A DNA stretch of 64,000 bases from Methylobacter sp. (GTDB taxonomy: Bacteria > Pseudomonadota > Gammaproteobacteria > Methylococcales > Methylomonadaceae). The notes below the pieces were generated by a model. The model was not told the DNA's origin. It searched no databases and saw only the letters and a list, made by a program, of their open reading frames with translations. Below, piece by piece: positions 22,745 to 34,280 of the stretch (positions are counted from its first letter, which is position 1; each line of letters opens with the position of its first letter). The translations under genes were made by a program, and so were the position numbers. The stretch is taken from the NCBI GenBank assembly GCA_028712225.1, contig JAQTQN010000001.1, positions 1 to 64,000 of the forward strand. The letters are read 5' to 3'.

Positions 22745-23719
22745 TTACTGCGCCTTAAATTCGCCTTGATGATCACTAAACCAGCGATAAGTGCTGACCA
22801 GCCCTTCGGCCAATTTTATGCGTGGCTGCCAGCCCAATGATTTGAGTTTATCGACATTCATCAGCTTTCTAGGTGTGCCATCGGGCTTGGTACTGTCCCA
22901 ATTAATTTCACCTTGAAAACCCACTACTTTTTGAATAATTTCCGCCAATTCGCGAATGGTTACGTCTTCGCCAGTACCCACATTAAGGTGGGACAGCATA
23001 GGTTCGGTACTGGATTGATAGCGCTGCTTACTCAACCCCAAAACATGCAAACAAGCGGCAGCCATATCATTAACATGCAAAAATTCTCGCATGGCATTGC
23101 CCGTACCCCATAAAGTAACGGTGGGCAAGTTTGCTGCTTTAGCGTCATGAAATTTTCTGATCATGGCCGGAATCACATGGCTGTTTTCCAGATGAAAATT
23201 ATCATTCGGGCCGTATAGATTAGTCGGCATCACAGAGCGGTAATCGGTACCATACTGACGATTGTATGACTCACAAAGTTTGATCCCCGCAATTTTAGCT
23301 ATCGCATAAGGCTCGTTGGTAGCTTCCAGAGTGCCGGTCAGCAAGGCATTTTCAGCCATTGGTTGCGCAACCAGCTTAGGGTAGATACAGGAACTACCTA
23401 AAAACAATAAAGACAAACAACCTGATGCCCAGGCCTGATGAATGACATTGGCCTCCATCATCAGGTTTTGATAAATGAATTCGGCTGGATATTCATTATT
23501 GGCATGTATACCCCCCACTTTAGCGGCGGCTAAAATTACATAATCAGGCTTTTCCTGCTGCATAAATTCACGCACAGCCGCCTGGTCTGTTAAATCAAGC
23601 TCTGCATGAGTGCGTACAACTACATTTTTATAGCCGTCACCATGCAATTGCGAAAGGATAGCGGCTCCCACCATTCCGCGATGTCCAGCTAAATAAATTT
23701 TCTTATTGATCTCCGACAT
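22745..23719 (-). CDS. fcl: GDP-L-fucose synthase
   Basis: [53 protein letters not shown]. Confidence 0.95.
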   Translation of the reverse strand: MSEINKKIYLAGHRGMVGAAILSQLHGDGYKNVVVRTHAELDLTDQAAVREFMQQEKPDYVILAAAKVGGIHANNEYPAEFIYQNLMMEANVIHQAWASGCLSLLFLGSSCIYPKLVAQPMAENALLTGTLEATNEPYAIAKIAGIKLCESYNRQYGTDYRSVMPTNLYGPNDNFHLENSHVIPAMIRKFHDAKAANLPTVTLWGTGNAMREFLHVNDMAAACLHVLGLSKQRYQSSTEPMLSHLNVGTGEDVTIRELAEIIQKVVGFQGEINWDSTKPDGTPRKLMNVDKLKSLGWQPRIKLAEGLVSTYRWFSDHQGEFKAQ

Positions 23720-23721
23720 TG

Positions 23722-24843
23722 CTACTCCCTGGTTATCGCAACGTTGTAGCCTTGCTCTTTAAGCAGCGCGTGTTTGCGGGATTGCTCAAGATCATATGCA
23801 ACCATTTCGGCAACCATTTCTTGCAAAGTTATTTGTGGTACCCAGCCGAGTTTTTCTTTAGCTCGAGTCGGATCACCCAGCAAAGTTTCAACTTCTGCAG
23901 GCCTAAAGTAACGGGGGTCAATGGCGACGATGTTTTGACCCACTTTTAAACCTGGTGCATTACTGCCTTCGACAGATGCGACATAGCCTTTCTCCTCAAC
24001 GCCCTCACCGTCCCAACGCAATGTCACACCAAGCTCTTTGGCAGACATTTCAATAAATTGCCGTACCGAATATTGCACGCCTGTAGCAATAACAAAATCT
24101 TCAGGCTGCTCTTGTTGCAACATCATCCATTGCATGCGGACATAATCCTTAGCATGCCCCCAATCTCTAAGCGAATCCATGTTACCCATGAACAAACATT
24201 GCTCAAGACCCATGGCGATATTGCTAAGAGCACGAGTAATTTTACGCGTAACAAAAGTTTCGCCGCGACGCGGTGATTCGTGATTAAAAAGAATACCGTT
24301 ACAGGCATACATACCATAGGCTTCACGATAATTAACCGTAATCCAATAAGCATAGAGCTTAGCTACAGCGTAAGGGGATCGTGGATAGAACGGTGTGGTT
24401 TCCTTTTGCGGTATTTCTTGTACCAAGCCGTAAAGTTCTGAAGTTGATGCTTGATAAAAACGGGTTTTCTTTTCCAGTTTTAAAAACCTGATTGCTTCAA
24501 GTAAGCGTAGCGTGCCAATACCATCAACATCAGCCGTGTATTCTGGAGACTCAAATGACACGGCAACATGACTCATCGCACCCAAATTGTAAACTTCATC
24601 CGGCTGAGTTTCACTTAAGATTCGGGTCAAATTGGAACTATCTGACAAATCACCATAATGCAGATAGAACTTAGGATTAGTCGCATGAGGATCTTGATAG
24701 ATATGATCAACCCTCTCGGTATTAAATAACGACGAGCGCCGTTTTATGCCGTGGACTTCGTATCCTTTAGCCAACAACAACTCGGCTAAATAAGATCCAT
24801 CCTGTCCGGTTATTCCGGTTATTAATGCTCTTTTATTACTCAC
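23722..24843 (-). CDS. gmd: GDP-mannose 4,6-dehydratase
   Basis: [37 protein letters not shown]. Confidence 0.97.
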   Translation of the reverse strand: MSNKRALITGITGQDGSYLAELLLAKGYEVHGIKRRSSLFNTERVDHIYQDPHATNPKFYLHYGDLSDSSNLTRILSETQPDEVYNLGAMSHVAVSFESPEYTADVDGIGTLRLLEAIRFLKLEKKTRFYQASTSELYGLVQEIPQKETTPFYPRSPYAVAKLYAYWITVNYREAYGMYACNGILFNHESPRRGETFVTRKITRALSNIAMGLEQCLFMGNMDSLRDWGHAKDYVRMQWMMLQQEQPEDFVIATGVQYSVRQFIEMSAKELGVTLRWDGEGVEEKGYVASVEGSNAPGLKVGQNIVAIDPRYFRPAEVETLLGDPTRAKEKLGWVPQITLQEMVAEMVAYDLEQSRKHALLKEQGYNVAITRE

Positions 24844-25165
24844 TCTAACTCCTTTAGTTAGTTATAAGGGTTGAAGAAACGACGAATTACCTAGTGTTAA
24901 TTTAGGTAATTGCAACTTAAAGCTTAGATTTTTTCGCTGATCAACTTTTTACAAATTTTGGCCGAACTTGAAAAGTTAAATACTGGAGATTGGCGGTGCG
25001 TCTAAAGATTTATTTTAACAGCTGAAATATTACCTTAGCGAATCTTATATGGGCTTATATTGCGTGAATTTTTTATTAAATGCTGGGAATAGGCCGCAAT
25101 TATGTTTCTTAAGCAAAAATAAGCCATTTAGAAATTGCAAATTCACCCTTATCTTTTTCAAAAAA

Positions 25166-25193
25166 AACGGGAGTGTTATGTACTCCCGTTTCA
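25166..25193 (-). terminator. Terminator downstream of VPxPA-CTERM gene
   Basis: Minus strand aaacgggagtacataacactcccgtttttttt. Confidence 0.85.
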
Positions 25194-25203
25194 TCTAACA
25201 AAT

Positions 25204-26052
25204 TTAAGCAATTAATGCTTTGCGGCGAGCAATTGAAGTCAAGCCAACCAACGCACTACTGAACAACCAAACAGCAGCCGGAACAGGAACCGCTGTCAGC
25301 GTCAAAGTACCCGTCGTTGTTGCAACAAAACCTCCAGCAACAGAATGCCCCTGAACACTTGGAACCGCAGCAATTAATGGAGATGAGTTTGCATTCAAGG
25401 AAAATAATGCATTAGCACCACCAATGCCAGGATTATAAACGGCTGAGTTATAAGCCCCAAAAGCACCTGACAAATTAAGGCTGTATTGTCCCGCACCAAT
25501 ACCAAAGCTAGTCAATACACCATTGCCACCACTTATAACTCCAGTCAGTAACAAATTACCGTTATTGAAACCACTATCTGCAGCAAAGCTGTAATCAGGC
25601 GTAGTGTCAAAATACAACGAACTAGTTCCCGAAGCATTATCAAAACTTACATTGCCAAAAGTATCAATGTTGGTCACTTTGAATGAAAAATTGGAAACCA
25701 GCGTTAACTCATAACCATTACCCGAACCAGAGGTATTTAGATTAGGCGCTGACACCGTTTGTCCGGAACTTTGTAACTTATGACTATCAACACTTGACTG
25801 AAACCAGCCGGAAATAGTGTCCCCGACAGTTGGGTTTGTAAGCGGAGAAGTCAGAATAACACCTGAGCCAAAATGATATTGGTTAAAAGGACCAACGGTA
25901 TCTTCATCGCCATCAACCGTACCTGCATTGCCATAACTAGCAGTACCCGTCCACAATGTAGATGCCTGAGCATTTTCAATTGGCACTAAAACTGCGGCTG
26001 AAATAGCAAGGGATAAACAGCCCTGCAATATTTTTTTATACTTTAGATTCAT
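25204..26052 (-). CDS. VPxPA-CTERM (PEP-CTERM-like) sorting-signal protein
   Basis: N-terminal signal peptide; C-terminus VPVPAAVWLFSSALVGLTSIARRKALIA. Confidence 0.9.
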   Translation of the reverse strand: MNLKYKKILQGCLSLAISAAVLVPIENAQASTLWTGTASYGNAGTVDGDEDTVGPFNQYHFGSGVILTSPLTNPTVGDTISGWFQSSVDSHKLQSSGQTVSAPNLNTSGSGNGYELTLVSNFSFKVTNIDTFGNVSFDNASGTSSLYFDTTPDYSFAADSGFNNGNLLLTGVISGGNGVLTSFGIGAGQYSLNLSGAFGAYNSAVYNPGIGGANALFSLNANSSPLIAAVPSVQGHSVAGGFVATTTGTLTLTAVPVPAAVWLFSSALVGLTSIARRKALIA

Positions 26053-26106
26053 AAATACAACTCCTAACCATTTAAATCAGATAAAAAGAATGAGATAACT
26101 CGCCCC

Positions 26107-26135
26107 CCCCTTGACTGATTGTTATAGTCAAGGGG
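26107..26135. other. Perfect 10-bp inverted repeat in the leader of the VPxPA-CTERM gene
   Basis: ccccttgact-gattgttat-agtcaagggg, about 55 nt upstream of the ATG at 26052. Confidence 0.7.
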
Positions 26136-26746
26136 CAAAACATATTAAGCAAAAAACAAACCATTCAATAAAATGCAACGATCGACTCAATATTTAATGC
26201 CTTATAAACACGAAAACCATGTCATATAACCATCAATAATACGTTAAATAACACAGTTCAATTAAAGCCACTGCGCGCGCAACTCTTAGCAGAGGCTAGA
26301 GCATACCCAAATTTTGCCCCGTACATTGTTACATTTGCATTAAATGCTAAACCAAACTTATCGAAAAACTCCGGCAATACAATCCATAAGATCATTACCA
26401 ACAGATAATGCCCCCCCACAGAACACATTTATCTAGCAGCAAACAGCCAAACTTCTTTTTAAACTCACGATCTATTTAAATAGAGCTCTGCAAAATTAAC
26501 ACTTGAATGCTTACCCAATTAATCGGCATAATCATTGCTTAAAATCCTAATTGTGCCACACCATACAACATGGCCTGAGGCACCTTAAGCATTGAGTAAC
26601 TGAGATTTACACTAAATCATATTTTCGGAAGTGATTCTCCTTTATCACACAATAACGCCCAACTTGTCATATTCTTTAGTTATAATCGCTAAAGTTTAAT
26701 TCATGAAATGTGAGCGCGCCTCACAAACTAATTAAAGGTAATTCCC

Positions 26747-27316
26747 TTGAAATATTTTCTATTTTTGATCACTTTATTTCTTGCGACCATGAGTTTATCG
26801 TTCGCCGAAGATCAACCAAAGCTCTCAGCCGATGCGCATTACAAACTATCCCCTGGCGATGTTTTGGAAGTATCTGTTTGGAAAGAAGCCGATTTACTAA
26901 AACAAGTTATTATTGCCCCGGACGGCACTATTTCTCTGCCGCTAGTTGAAACCATTATGGCTGCAGGCAAAACAGTCACCGAACTTAAAAAAATCATTAC
27001 CGAAAAGCTGAATAGTTATATTGCCGACCCCGCTGTAAACGTGGCCCTCATTAAAAATGACGGCAACATCTTTTTTGTTATCGGCAAAGTTAACAAACCA
27101 GGTCCGATTGTTGCCAATCGCCATATTGATGTCTTGCAAGCATTAAGCTTGGCCGGTGGTTTAACAGTATTTGCCAAAGAAAGCTCTATTTACGTTCAGC
27201 GCCGCGTGGGTAACGAAATAAAATTATTCCCATTTGATTACGACGACGTATTGGACGGCGACAACCTTAATCAAAACATTGTTTTACAACCTGGTGATAC
27301 AGTTACAGTTAGATAA
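26747..27316 (+). CDS. Polysaccharide export protein (Wza/SLBB-like; TTG start)
   Basis: Signal peptide; YKLSPGDVLEVSVWKEADL, GKVNKPGPI, LQPGDTVTVR. Confidence 0.93.
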   Translation: MKYFLFLITLFLATMSLSFAEDQPKLSADAHYKLSPGDVLEVSVWKEADLLKQVIIAPDGTISLPLVETIMAAGKTVTELKKIITEKLNSYIADPAVNVALIKNDGNIFFVIGKVNKPGPIVANRHIDVLQALSLAGGLTVFAKESSIYVQRRVGNEIKLFPFDYDDVLDGDNLNQNIVLQPGDTVTVR

Positions 27317-27347
27317 CGTCTGTAGACAACAGTTTTACTAAAAAGCA

Positions 27348-28646
27348 ATGATCAAACCAAGCCACTTGTTTTCTTTATGCGCACTCATAATGGCAACTTG
27401 CAACAGCATGGCCACTGAGTATTATTTGGAGCCTCGGTTTTCTTCAAGCCAACGCTACGATACCAATATCAATATGCGCCAAACGCCACCGCAAGCTAAC
27501 TGGATCACGACAGTGTCACCAGCGGCAAATTTTGGCTTGCGCTATGAAAACGGCGAATTAAATTCGAACTTCACTTGGAATCAGTTGTTCTATACCAATC
27601 AATCAGAGCTTAATATTGACGAGCAATTGTTTGGCTTGGATTTCAAGCATAAAACTGAACGCTTTGATTGGGCTTTTAAAAACTCGTACAACAACCGCTC
27701 ATCGCTCAACACTGAAGATACAGGTAGTGGCATACTTTTTTTTCAAACCATGAGAAAACAACTCACCCTGGCACCGTCTGTTACTTATGCCTTAGATGAA
27801 CTTAACTCACTGGCATTTGATTATTCTTATGAAAACACCAAATACGAAAAAAATCAGAATGCCCTTTTTCTTTCCGATTATGACTATCACCAATTATCAG
27901 GCACCTTTAATCATATGTATTCGGAACGCGATAAGCTTAACGCTACTCTTAGCACCTCCAGGTATAAAACGCCCGTTCAAGATCAAACCACTTACAACAC
28001 CGTTGCCCAATTAGGCTGGCAACATAGCTTTAGCGAGCAATTAGTAACCTATATATCCGCCGGTTTAAATTATTCACAGGCAGAGTCCGCTGTCCCCTCA
28101 TTTTACTTGGATAACAACGGACAAATTAATTTTCTAGACCCTACAACAGGCACTCTTACTCCACAACCTGTAGGGCCACCTGTGTACTCTATCCCGAATA
28201 CGGGAAGACTCACCCTAACCCCTCAATACAAAACCTTAGAAAGCAACAATTTTGGCCAAGTATATCGGGCATCCATACAAAAATCCTTTGAGAAAGGCTC
28301 CGTTTCACTTATAGGCTCACAAAATCAAACCCCCACATCACAGGGTCTTCAAACACGCACTGAAGTTTCTCTCAACAACGCCTATACCATTAATGAGCGC
28401 TGGACATCAGGACTTACGAGCAGCTACTCAACCAGTGAAATAACCGGCCAGCAAAATAGCCGATACAACAGAACTTACTATTCAATTAGCCCTAACATAA
28501 ACTGGAAATGGACACCTGAAATTAATCTAGGGCTTTCATATACCTATCGACAACAAGAATTCCAAGGCAGCACACAACCAAGCCAAGGTAATATTGTCCA
28601 GTTGCAATTTAATTATCAACCCCAAATCAATCGCCAGGTGAAATAG
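27348..28646 (+). CDS. Outer membrane beta-barrel protein (copy 2, diverged 5' half)
   Basis: Same as 84-1382 but with about ten amino-acid changes, all in the first half. Confidence 0.75.
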   Translation: MIKPSHLFSLCALIMATCNSMATEYYLEPRFSSSQRYDTNINMRQTPPQANWITTVSPAANFGLRYENGELNSNFTWNQLFYTNQSELNIDEQLFGLDFKHKTERFDWAFKNSYNNRSSLNTEDTGSGILFFQTMRKQLTLAPSVTYALDELNSLAFDYSYENTKYEKNQNALFLSDYDYHQLSGTFNHMYSERDKLNATLSTSRYKTPVQDQTTYNTVAQLGWQHSFSEQLVTYISAGLNYSQAESAVPSFYLDNNGQINFLDPTTGTLTPQPVGPPVYSIPNTGRLTLTPQYKTLESNNFGQVYRASIQKSFEKGSVSLIGSQNQTPTSQGLQTRTEVSLNNAYTINERWTSGLTSSYSTSEITGQQNSRYNRTYYSISPNINWKWTPEINLGLSYTYRQQEFQGSTQPSQGNIVQLQFNYQPQINRQVK

Positions 28647-28647
28647 C

Positions 28648-30393
28648 GTGGAAAACCAAACCCTCGACATTAAAGATTACGTAAACATTCTCAAACGGCG
28701 AATTAGATACTTATTAATTCCAGCTGCCGTCATTACATTATTAAGCATAATGCTGGCGGTTTTATTGCCACCTGTTTATAAATCTTCCGCCACTATTTTG
28801 ATTGAAGAGCAGGAAGTTCCTAAAGAACTGGTTAAATCCACAGTCACCACATTTGCCGACCAGCGAATTCAAATGATCAGCCAACGGATCATGACTCGCA
28901 CCAATTTGATGGAGATTATCGGTAAATTTGATTTATATGCTGGAGACAGAAAAAGTAAAACCCAGGAAGTCATACTGGAAAAAATGCGTAAAAGCATCAA
29001 AGTTGAAACCATCAGCGCCGATGTAATTGACCCCCGAAATGGCCAACCTACGCAAGCGACGATTGCTTTTACACTTTCGTTTGAATACGAATCACCAGAT
29101 ATAGCTCAAAAAGTAGCTAATGAACTGACAACGCTATTCTTAAATGAAAATATCAAAAACCGTACCCAGTCGGCAGAAAGTACAACACTGTTTCTGAGCG
29201 AAGAAGCACGCCGTCTAAAAGATAAAATCCAACAAATCCAAGCTGATCTAGCCGCCTTCAAAGCAAAGAATCTGGATCAACTGCCGCAAATTAGCCAGCT
29301 TAACCAACAAGAACTCACTTCATTATCCAACCAGCTGATTGGCCTGGATAGCCAGGAACGCTCCCTTCAAGAACGCCGCTTTTATCTGGAAGGACAATTA
29401 GCGCAAATCGATCCCAATTCGATGGCAACAGGGTCTGACGGCCTTCGCGTACTGGACATGAAAGACCGCCTGAAATTACTGCAATCACAATATCCTTCAA
29501 TACAGGCAAGTTATTCTGCGACCCATCCTGATGTCATCAAGATGAAGCGAGAAATTGAGTCCCTGGAAAAGGAAATTGGCACTAATACTGATTTGAATGA
29601 CCTTAATGCCGAACTTACCCGTAGAAAAACGGACTTGGCAAGTTTAAAAAAACAGTATTCAGATAAACATCCCGACGTTTTAAAACTGCAAAAACAAATC
29701 GACACACTGCAGCAAACCATGCTGGAAACCAAAAAAAATGACAGCATTAAAAGTGGCATTGAGGCTGATAATCCAGCCTATATCACTCTGAAATCGCAGT
29801 TGGAATCCACCAATGCTGAATTCAAATCACTCCAGTACACACGGGAACAGGTCAACAATAAAATCGAATCATTACGTGAAAGCCTGCGTCAGGCGCCATT
29901 GGTTGAAAAAGAATACATGGATCTTATTCAAGACCTAGACAATAGCAATCTTCGCTATCGAGAAGTAAGCGCACGAGAAATGGAAGCGCAAATTTCTCAA
30001 CAGTTAGAAATGGAAAACAAGGGCGAACGCTTTGCATTAATTGACCCCGCCCTTGAACCAGAAAAACCAGTCAGCCCTAATCGAGTAGCTATTCTTTTCC
30101 TCGGCTTTGTGTTTGCGATTGCCATCGGCGTTGGCTGTATTGCCTTAGTTGAGATGACAGATTCGGCTATTTACAGTGAAAAAACTCTTATTTCAATCTT
30201 AGGTCAAACACCTCTTGCCATCATTCCCTACCTTGAAAGCAAAGATGAATTTGAACTACGTCGACGCCAACAAAAAATGTTCTTAATCATCCTTGCCTGC
30301 GCATTTGTGTTAGCCATTGTCGGCTTCCATTTCATTGTCATGCCGCTGGATATATTTTGGTACAAACTAATGCGTTTATTAGGCTTTAACTAA
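28648..30393 (+). CDS. Wzz/GumC-like polysaccharide co-polymerase (copy 2)
   Basis: Identical to 1384-3129. Confidence 0.88.
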   Translation: MENQTLDIKDYVNILKRRIRYLLIPAAVITLLSIMLAVLLPPVYKSSATILIEEQEVPKELVKSTVTTFADQRIQMISQRIMTRTNLMEIIGKFDLYAGDRKSKTQEVILEKMRKSIKVETISADVIDPRNGQPTQATIAFTLSFEYESPDIAQKVANELTTLFLNENIKNRTQSAESTTLFLSEEARRLKDKIQQIQADLAAFKAKNLDQLPQISQLNQQELTSLSNQLIGLDSQERSLQERRFYLEGQLAQIDPNSMATGSDGLRVLDMKDRLKLLQSQYPSIQASYSATHPDVIKMKREIESLEKEIGTNTDLNDLNAELTRRKTDLASLKKQYSDKHPDVLKLQKQIDTLQQTMLETKKNDSIKSGIEADNPAYITLKSQLESTNAEFKSLQYTREQVNNKIESLRESLRQAPLVEKEYMDLIQDLDNSNLRYREVSAREMEAQISQQLEMENKGERFALIDPALEPEKPVSPNRVAILFLGFVFAIAIGVGCIALVEMTDSAIYSEKTLISILGQTPLAIIPYLESKDEFELRRRQQKMFLIILACAFVLAIVGFHFIVMPLDIFWYKLMRLLGFN

Positions 30394-30415
30394 ACTAATA
30401 CTGGAGTTTTATACG

Positions 30416-31198
30416 ATGGACCAAAATCAAACCGCTATAGAAAAAGATCAAGTCAAGCATGGTCAAGCCGTGATAGGCCAGATTGCAGACGCTGAAAACT
30501 TCACTTATACAGATACTAAGATACAAAAACCGGATCTTGGACAACTCCGTACCAACCGGATCGTGTCAGCATTAACGCATAATAATTGGCTTGAGTCTTA
30601 TAAAATGCTGCGCACGCGCACTTTGCACATCATGGACGAAAAAGGCTGGAATACACTCGCAGTCACCAGTCCAACTCGAGATAGCGGCAACAGCTTAACG
30701 GCAGTAAATTTGGCCATCAGCATGGCCATGGAACTGGACAGGACAGTATTGCTGGTTGATGGCAACTTTCAAAATCCTTCCGTACATACATTACTGGGAT
30801 TAAAAGCTGCAGCGGGACTTGGGGATTACTTACTTAACAGTACGCCGTTAAGTGAGCTAATGATCAATCCCGGCATTCCCAGGCTGGTTGTACTTCCGGC
30901 AGGAAAACCCCTTATCAACTCGACTGAAATGTTACGCTCCCCTAGAATGATTAATTTTGTCAATGAGGTGAAAACTCGCTACCCATCTCGAATCATTATC
31001 TTCGATATGCCGCCGTTACTTACCCAAGTAGATACTTTAAGCTTTTCACCTTATGTTGACTGTGTTTTGCTAGTAGCGGAAGAAGGCAACACCAAAACGG
31101 AAGATTTAAAAAATGCAGCCTCTTTATTACAAGATGTTAATCTAGTTGGCACCGTGTACAACAAATCTTCTGACAAAAAAATAAAATATACTGGATAA
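30416..31198 (+). CDS. Degenerate BY-kinase-like P-loop protein (copy 2)
   Basis: Identical to 3152-3934. Confidence 0.82.
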   Translation: MDQNQTAIEKDQVKHGQAVIGQIADAENFTYTDTKIQKPDLGQLRTNRIVSALTHNNWLESYKMLRTRTLHIMDEKGWNTLAVTSPTRDSGNSLTAVNLAISMAMELDRTVLLVDGNFQNPSVHTLLGLKAAAGLGDYLLNSTPLSELMINPGIPRLVVLPAGKPLINSTEMLRSPRMINFVNEVKTRYPSRIIIFDMPPLLTQVDTLSFSPYVDCVLLVAEEGNTKTEDLKNAASLLQDVNLVGTVYNKSSDKKIKYTG

Positions 31199-31326
31199 AA
31201 ACACCTGAAGTCTATTGAACACTTGAATTAATCAGCAATCATCGACTAACAATCGCCGATGATTGTGTTGCTTTCTAAAAGCAGTTATCTTAATAAACTG
31301 TTATAAAAATAATAAGGAGAAATCGG

Positions 31327-31569
31327 ATGTCAAAAGGCCAAAATTTACAGGACAACTTTCTAAATGCACTTAGAAAAGAACATACCCCTGTGTCAATTTT
31401 TCTCGTTAACGGTATAAAGTTGCAAGGTAAAGTAGATTCGTTTGATCAATATGTCATTATGTTAAAAAACACTGTTAGTCAGATGGTCTACAAACATGCC
31501 ATTTCAACTATCGTCCCCGGCAAGGCTGTTAGAATGACTCAAGATGTTGAGCCAACTAGTGACGAGTAA
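31327..31569 (+). CDS. hfq: RNA chaperone Hfq (copy 2)
   Basis: Identical to 4063-4305. Confidence 0.98.
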   Translation: MSKGQNLQDNFLNALRKEHTPVSIFLVNGIKLQGKVDSFDQYVIMLKNTVSQMVYKHAISTIVPGKAVRMTQDVEPTSDE

Positions 31570-31624
31570 TTTAAGAAGATCACTACCATCGCACGTATTT
31601 ATTTTAATTTAATGGTGAACCTAG

Positions 31625-32890
31625 TTGTTTGACCGTCCAGATTCAGGTGAACGTGCCATACTCGTTCACCTGACATTTTATTGCGGGCAAGAAGACCTTC
31701 TCGAATTACAAGAATTAGCCAAATCAGCCGGCACTATTCCTGTACACGTCCTTACCGGAAGTCGTAAAAGTCCAGATCCCAAATTTTTTGTCGGCACAGG
31801 CAAACTTGAAGAGCTTAAATTAGCTATTGAAGCTTATTCAGCAGACATTGTCTTATTCAATCACCCTCTATCCCCTAGCCAGGAAAGAAACCTTGAAAAT
31901 GCTTTGGGGATTCGTGTAGTGGATAGAAACGGTTTAATTCTTGATATTTTTGCCCAACGAGCGCAAACATTTGAGGGAAAGCTTCAGGTTGAACTGGCTC
32001 AGTTAAAGCACCTTTCAACACGCCTGGTTCGAGGCTGGACGCATTTGGAGAGACAAAAAGGTGGAATTGGCCTACGTGGCCCTGGTGAAACCCAACTTGA
32101 AACAGATAGGCGACTACTCGGGCTACGTATTAAACAAATTCAGCAACGCCTAGATAAAGTCGATAAGCAACGGCATCAAGGCCGTAGCAAAAGAAAGAAA
32201 GCCGAAATTCCATCGGTTTCCTTGGTCGGCTATACCAATGCAGGCAAATCTACATTATTTAACGCTTTAACTGGCGCTGATATTTATGTCGCAGATCAAT
32301 TATTTGCGACATTAGACCCGACGCTTAGGCACTGCCAATTACCTAATAATAGCGAAGTCATTCTTGCCGACACCGTCGGTTTCATACGCCATCTACCTCA
32401 TGAATTAGTAGCCGCATTCAAATCCACCTTGCAGGAAGCCAGTGAAGCAGATTTACTACTACACGTTATCGATGCAAATGCAGAGGATCGCGATGAAACG
32501 ATTAATCAAGTCAATAAAGTCCTCACAGACATTAACGCCCACGAAATCAGACAACTGGAAGTATTTAATAAAATTGATTTACTGCCAAATATGTCGCCTA
32601 GAGTAGATCGCGACGCCTCTGGTTACCCAATCCGCATCTGGCTTTCTGCTGTAACAGGTGAAGGCATCGGGTTACTGCTAGAAGTTCTGACAGAAATATT
32701 TTCATCCAGTAAAGTAAAAAAACGCTGTTTTTTACGTCCTGATCAAGGCGACATTAGGGCTAAATTATTCACTTGCGCAAAAATAATTGACGAGCATATT
32801 GATGATCTGGGTGCCAGTGAGTTGGTTATTGAAGTAGATACGAAACACCTAGGTTTATTGAAATCGGTACATACCGAAGAAGTCTTTTAG
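31625..32890 (+). CDS. hflX: GTPase HflX (copy 2)
   Basis: Identical to 4361-5626. Confidence 0.96.
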   Translation: MFDRPDSGERAILVHLTFYCGQEDLLELQELAKSAGTIPVHVLTGSRKSPDPKFFVGTGKLEELKLAIEAYSADIVLFNHPLSPSQERNLENALGIRVVDRNGLILDIFAQRAQTFEGKLQVELAQLKHLSTRLVRGWTHLERQKGGIGLRGPGETQLETDRRLLGLRIKQIQQRLDKVDKQRHQGRSKRKKAEIPSVSLVGYTNAGKSTLFNALTGADIYVADQLFATLDPTLRHCQLPNNSEVILADTVGFIRHLPHELVAAFKSTLQEASEADLLLHVIDANAEDRDETINQVNKVLTDINAHEIRQLEVFNKIDLLPNMSPRVDRDASGYPIRIWLSAVTGEGIGLLLEVLTEIFSSSKVKKRCFLRPDQGDIRAKLFTCAKIIDEHIDDLGASELVIEVDTKHLGLLKSVHTEEVF

Positions 32891-33056
32891 CCTTGGTTTG
32901 TATTAGCTTGGTTTTTTTAGGATAATCCCTGACCAATACGAATATCGGATTATTTTGAATAATCATAAGCTTGGCTGCGACTAATGAGAAACCACCGAGT
33001 AAATACAATCAAATTAAGATTAATAATTATAATGTTAAGTAACGTGGAGCAAAGGT

Positions 33057-34280
33057 ATGTCCTGGAATGAGCCTGATGGCGACAAAAAAGACCCTTGGAG
33101 TGGTGGTGACCAGAAAGGGCCACCTGATTTGGATGACGCCATTCGTTCATTACAAGAAAAATTGGGCAGTTTTTTTGGCGGAAGCAACAATCGTAATGAA
33201 GATTCTTCCGGCAATCCCATATCCCCAAGAACACTTGGTTTTATAGGTGTCGGCGCTGTTTTACTATGGGGGGCAAGTGGCTTTTATATCGTTGACGAAG
33301 GTAATCACGGGGTTGAAACCAGATTTGGCAAGTATATTAATACAACCCAATCCGGATTAAATTGGCATTTACCTGCCCCTATTGAAAGCGTTGATATAGT
33401 TAACGTTAAACAACAGCGTTTTATTGAAGTCGGCTATCGTTCTGGCGGCACTGCACAATCCGCAGGTTCAGTACCTAAAGAAGCACTGATGTTGACCAAA
33501 GATGAAAATATTGTCGATGTTCGCCTAGCCGTGCAATATCAGGTTAAAGATGCTAAGCAATTCATTTTCAATGTAGCAAATCCTACTGGGACATTAAAGC
33601 AAGTTACCGAAAGCACACAACGAGGTGTAATAGGAAGCAGTACGATGGATTTTGTGTTGACTGAAGGTCGTAGCGAGGTAGTAACCCAGATCAAAAAGGA
33701 AATTCAGGATATTATGGATAGCTACAAAACCGGCATTCAGATTACCAGTGTTAACCTTCAAGACGCGCAGCCTCCCGAACAAGTTCAAAATGCATTTGAA
33801 GATGCAATAAAAGCAAGGGAAGACGAACAACGCTTAATCAATGAAGCAGAAGCCTACTCGAATGACGTTGTACCTAAAGCCCGTGGTGCCGCGGCAAGAA
33901 AAATCCAAGAAGCCGAAGGTTACAAAGAACAAATAATTGCTCAAGCAGAAGGGGAAAGCAACCGTTTCTCCAAACTGTTAGCAGAATACGAAAAAGCCCC
34001 GGATGTCACCAGAAAACGGCTTTATCTTGAAACCATGGAGTCCGTGCTATCTCAAACCAGCACAGTACTAGTGGATGTTAAAGGCAGCAATAATATGCTT
34101 TACCTGCCCCTAGATAAAATGATGCAACAAAAGCAGTCAGTGCCGCCCGTAACTACTCCGCAAAATAACGCAGAACAAGTTGCCCAACCACTGAGTGATA
34201 TACAGACACAAGTACCGCCGCAACCACAAACTGTTTTGCGCAATTCACAACGTGGCCGTGACGCAAGGGGACGCCAATGA
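33057..34280 (+). CDS. hflK: HflK (copy 2)
   Basis: Identical to 5793-7016. Confidence 0.96.
   Translation: MSWNEPDGDKKDPWSGGDQKGPPDLDDAIRSLQEKLGSFFGGSNNRNEDSSGNPISPRTLGFIGVGAVLLWGASGFYIVDEGNHGVETRFGKYINTTQSGLNWHLPAPIESVDIVNVKQQRFIEVGYRSGGTAQSAGSVPKEALMLTKDENIVDVRLAVQYQVKDAKQFIFNVANPTGTLKQVTESTQRGVIGSSTMDFVLTEGRSEVVTQIKKEIQDIMDSYKTGIQITSVNLQDAQPPEQVQNAFEDAIKAREDEQRLINEAEAYSNDVVPKARGAAARKIQEAEGYKEQIIAQAEGESNRFSKLLAEYEKAPDVTRKRLYLETMESVLSQTSTVLVDVKGSNNMLYLPLDKMMQQKQSVPPVTTPQNNAEQVAQPLSDIQTQVPPQPQTVLRNSQRGRDARGRQ

Noticed and set aside
26399-26420. Homopolymeric C runs (26103-26110, 26411-26417, 49093-49099) as phase-variable tracts
   Set aside because: They are intergenic and short, and no ORF or promoter spacing clearly depends on their length.
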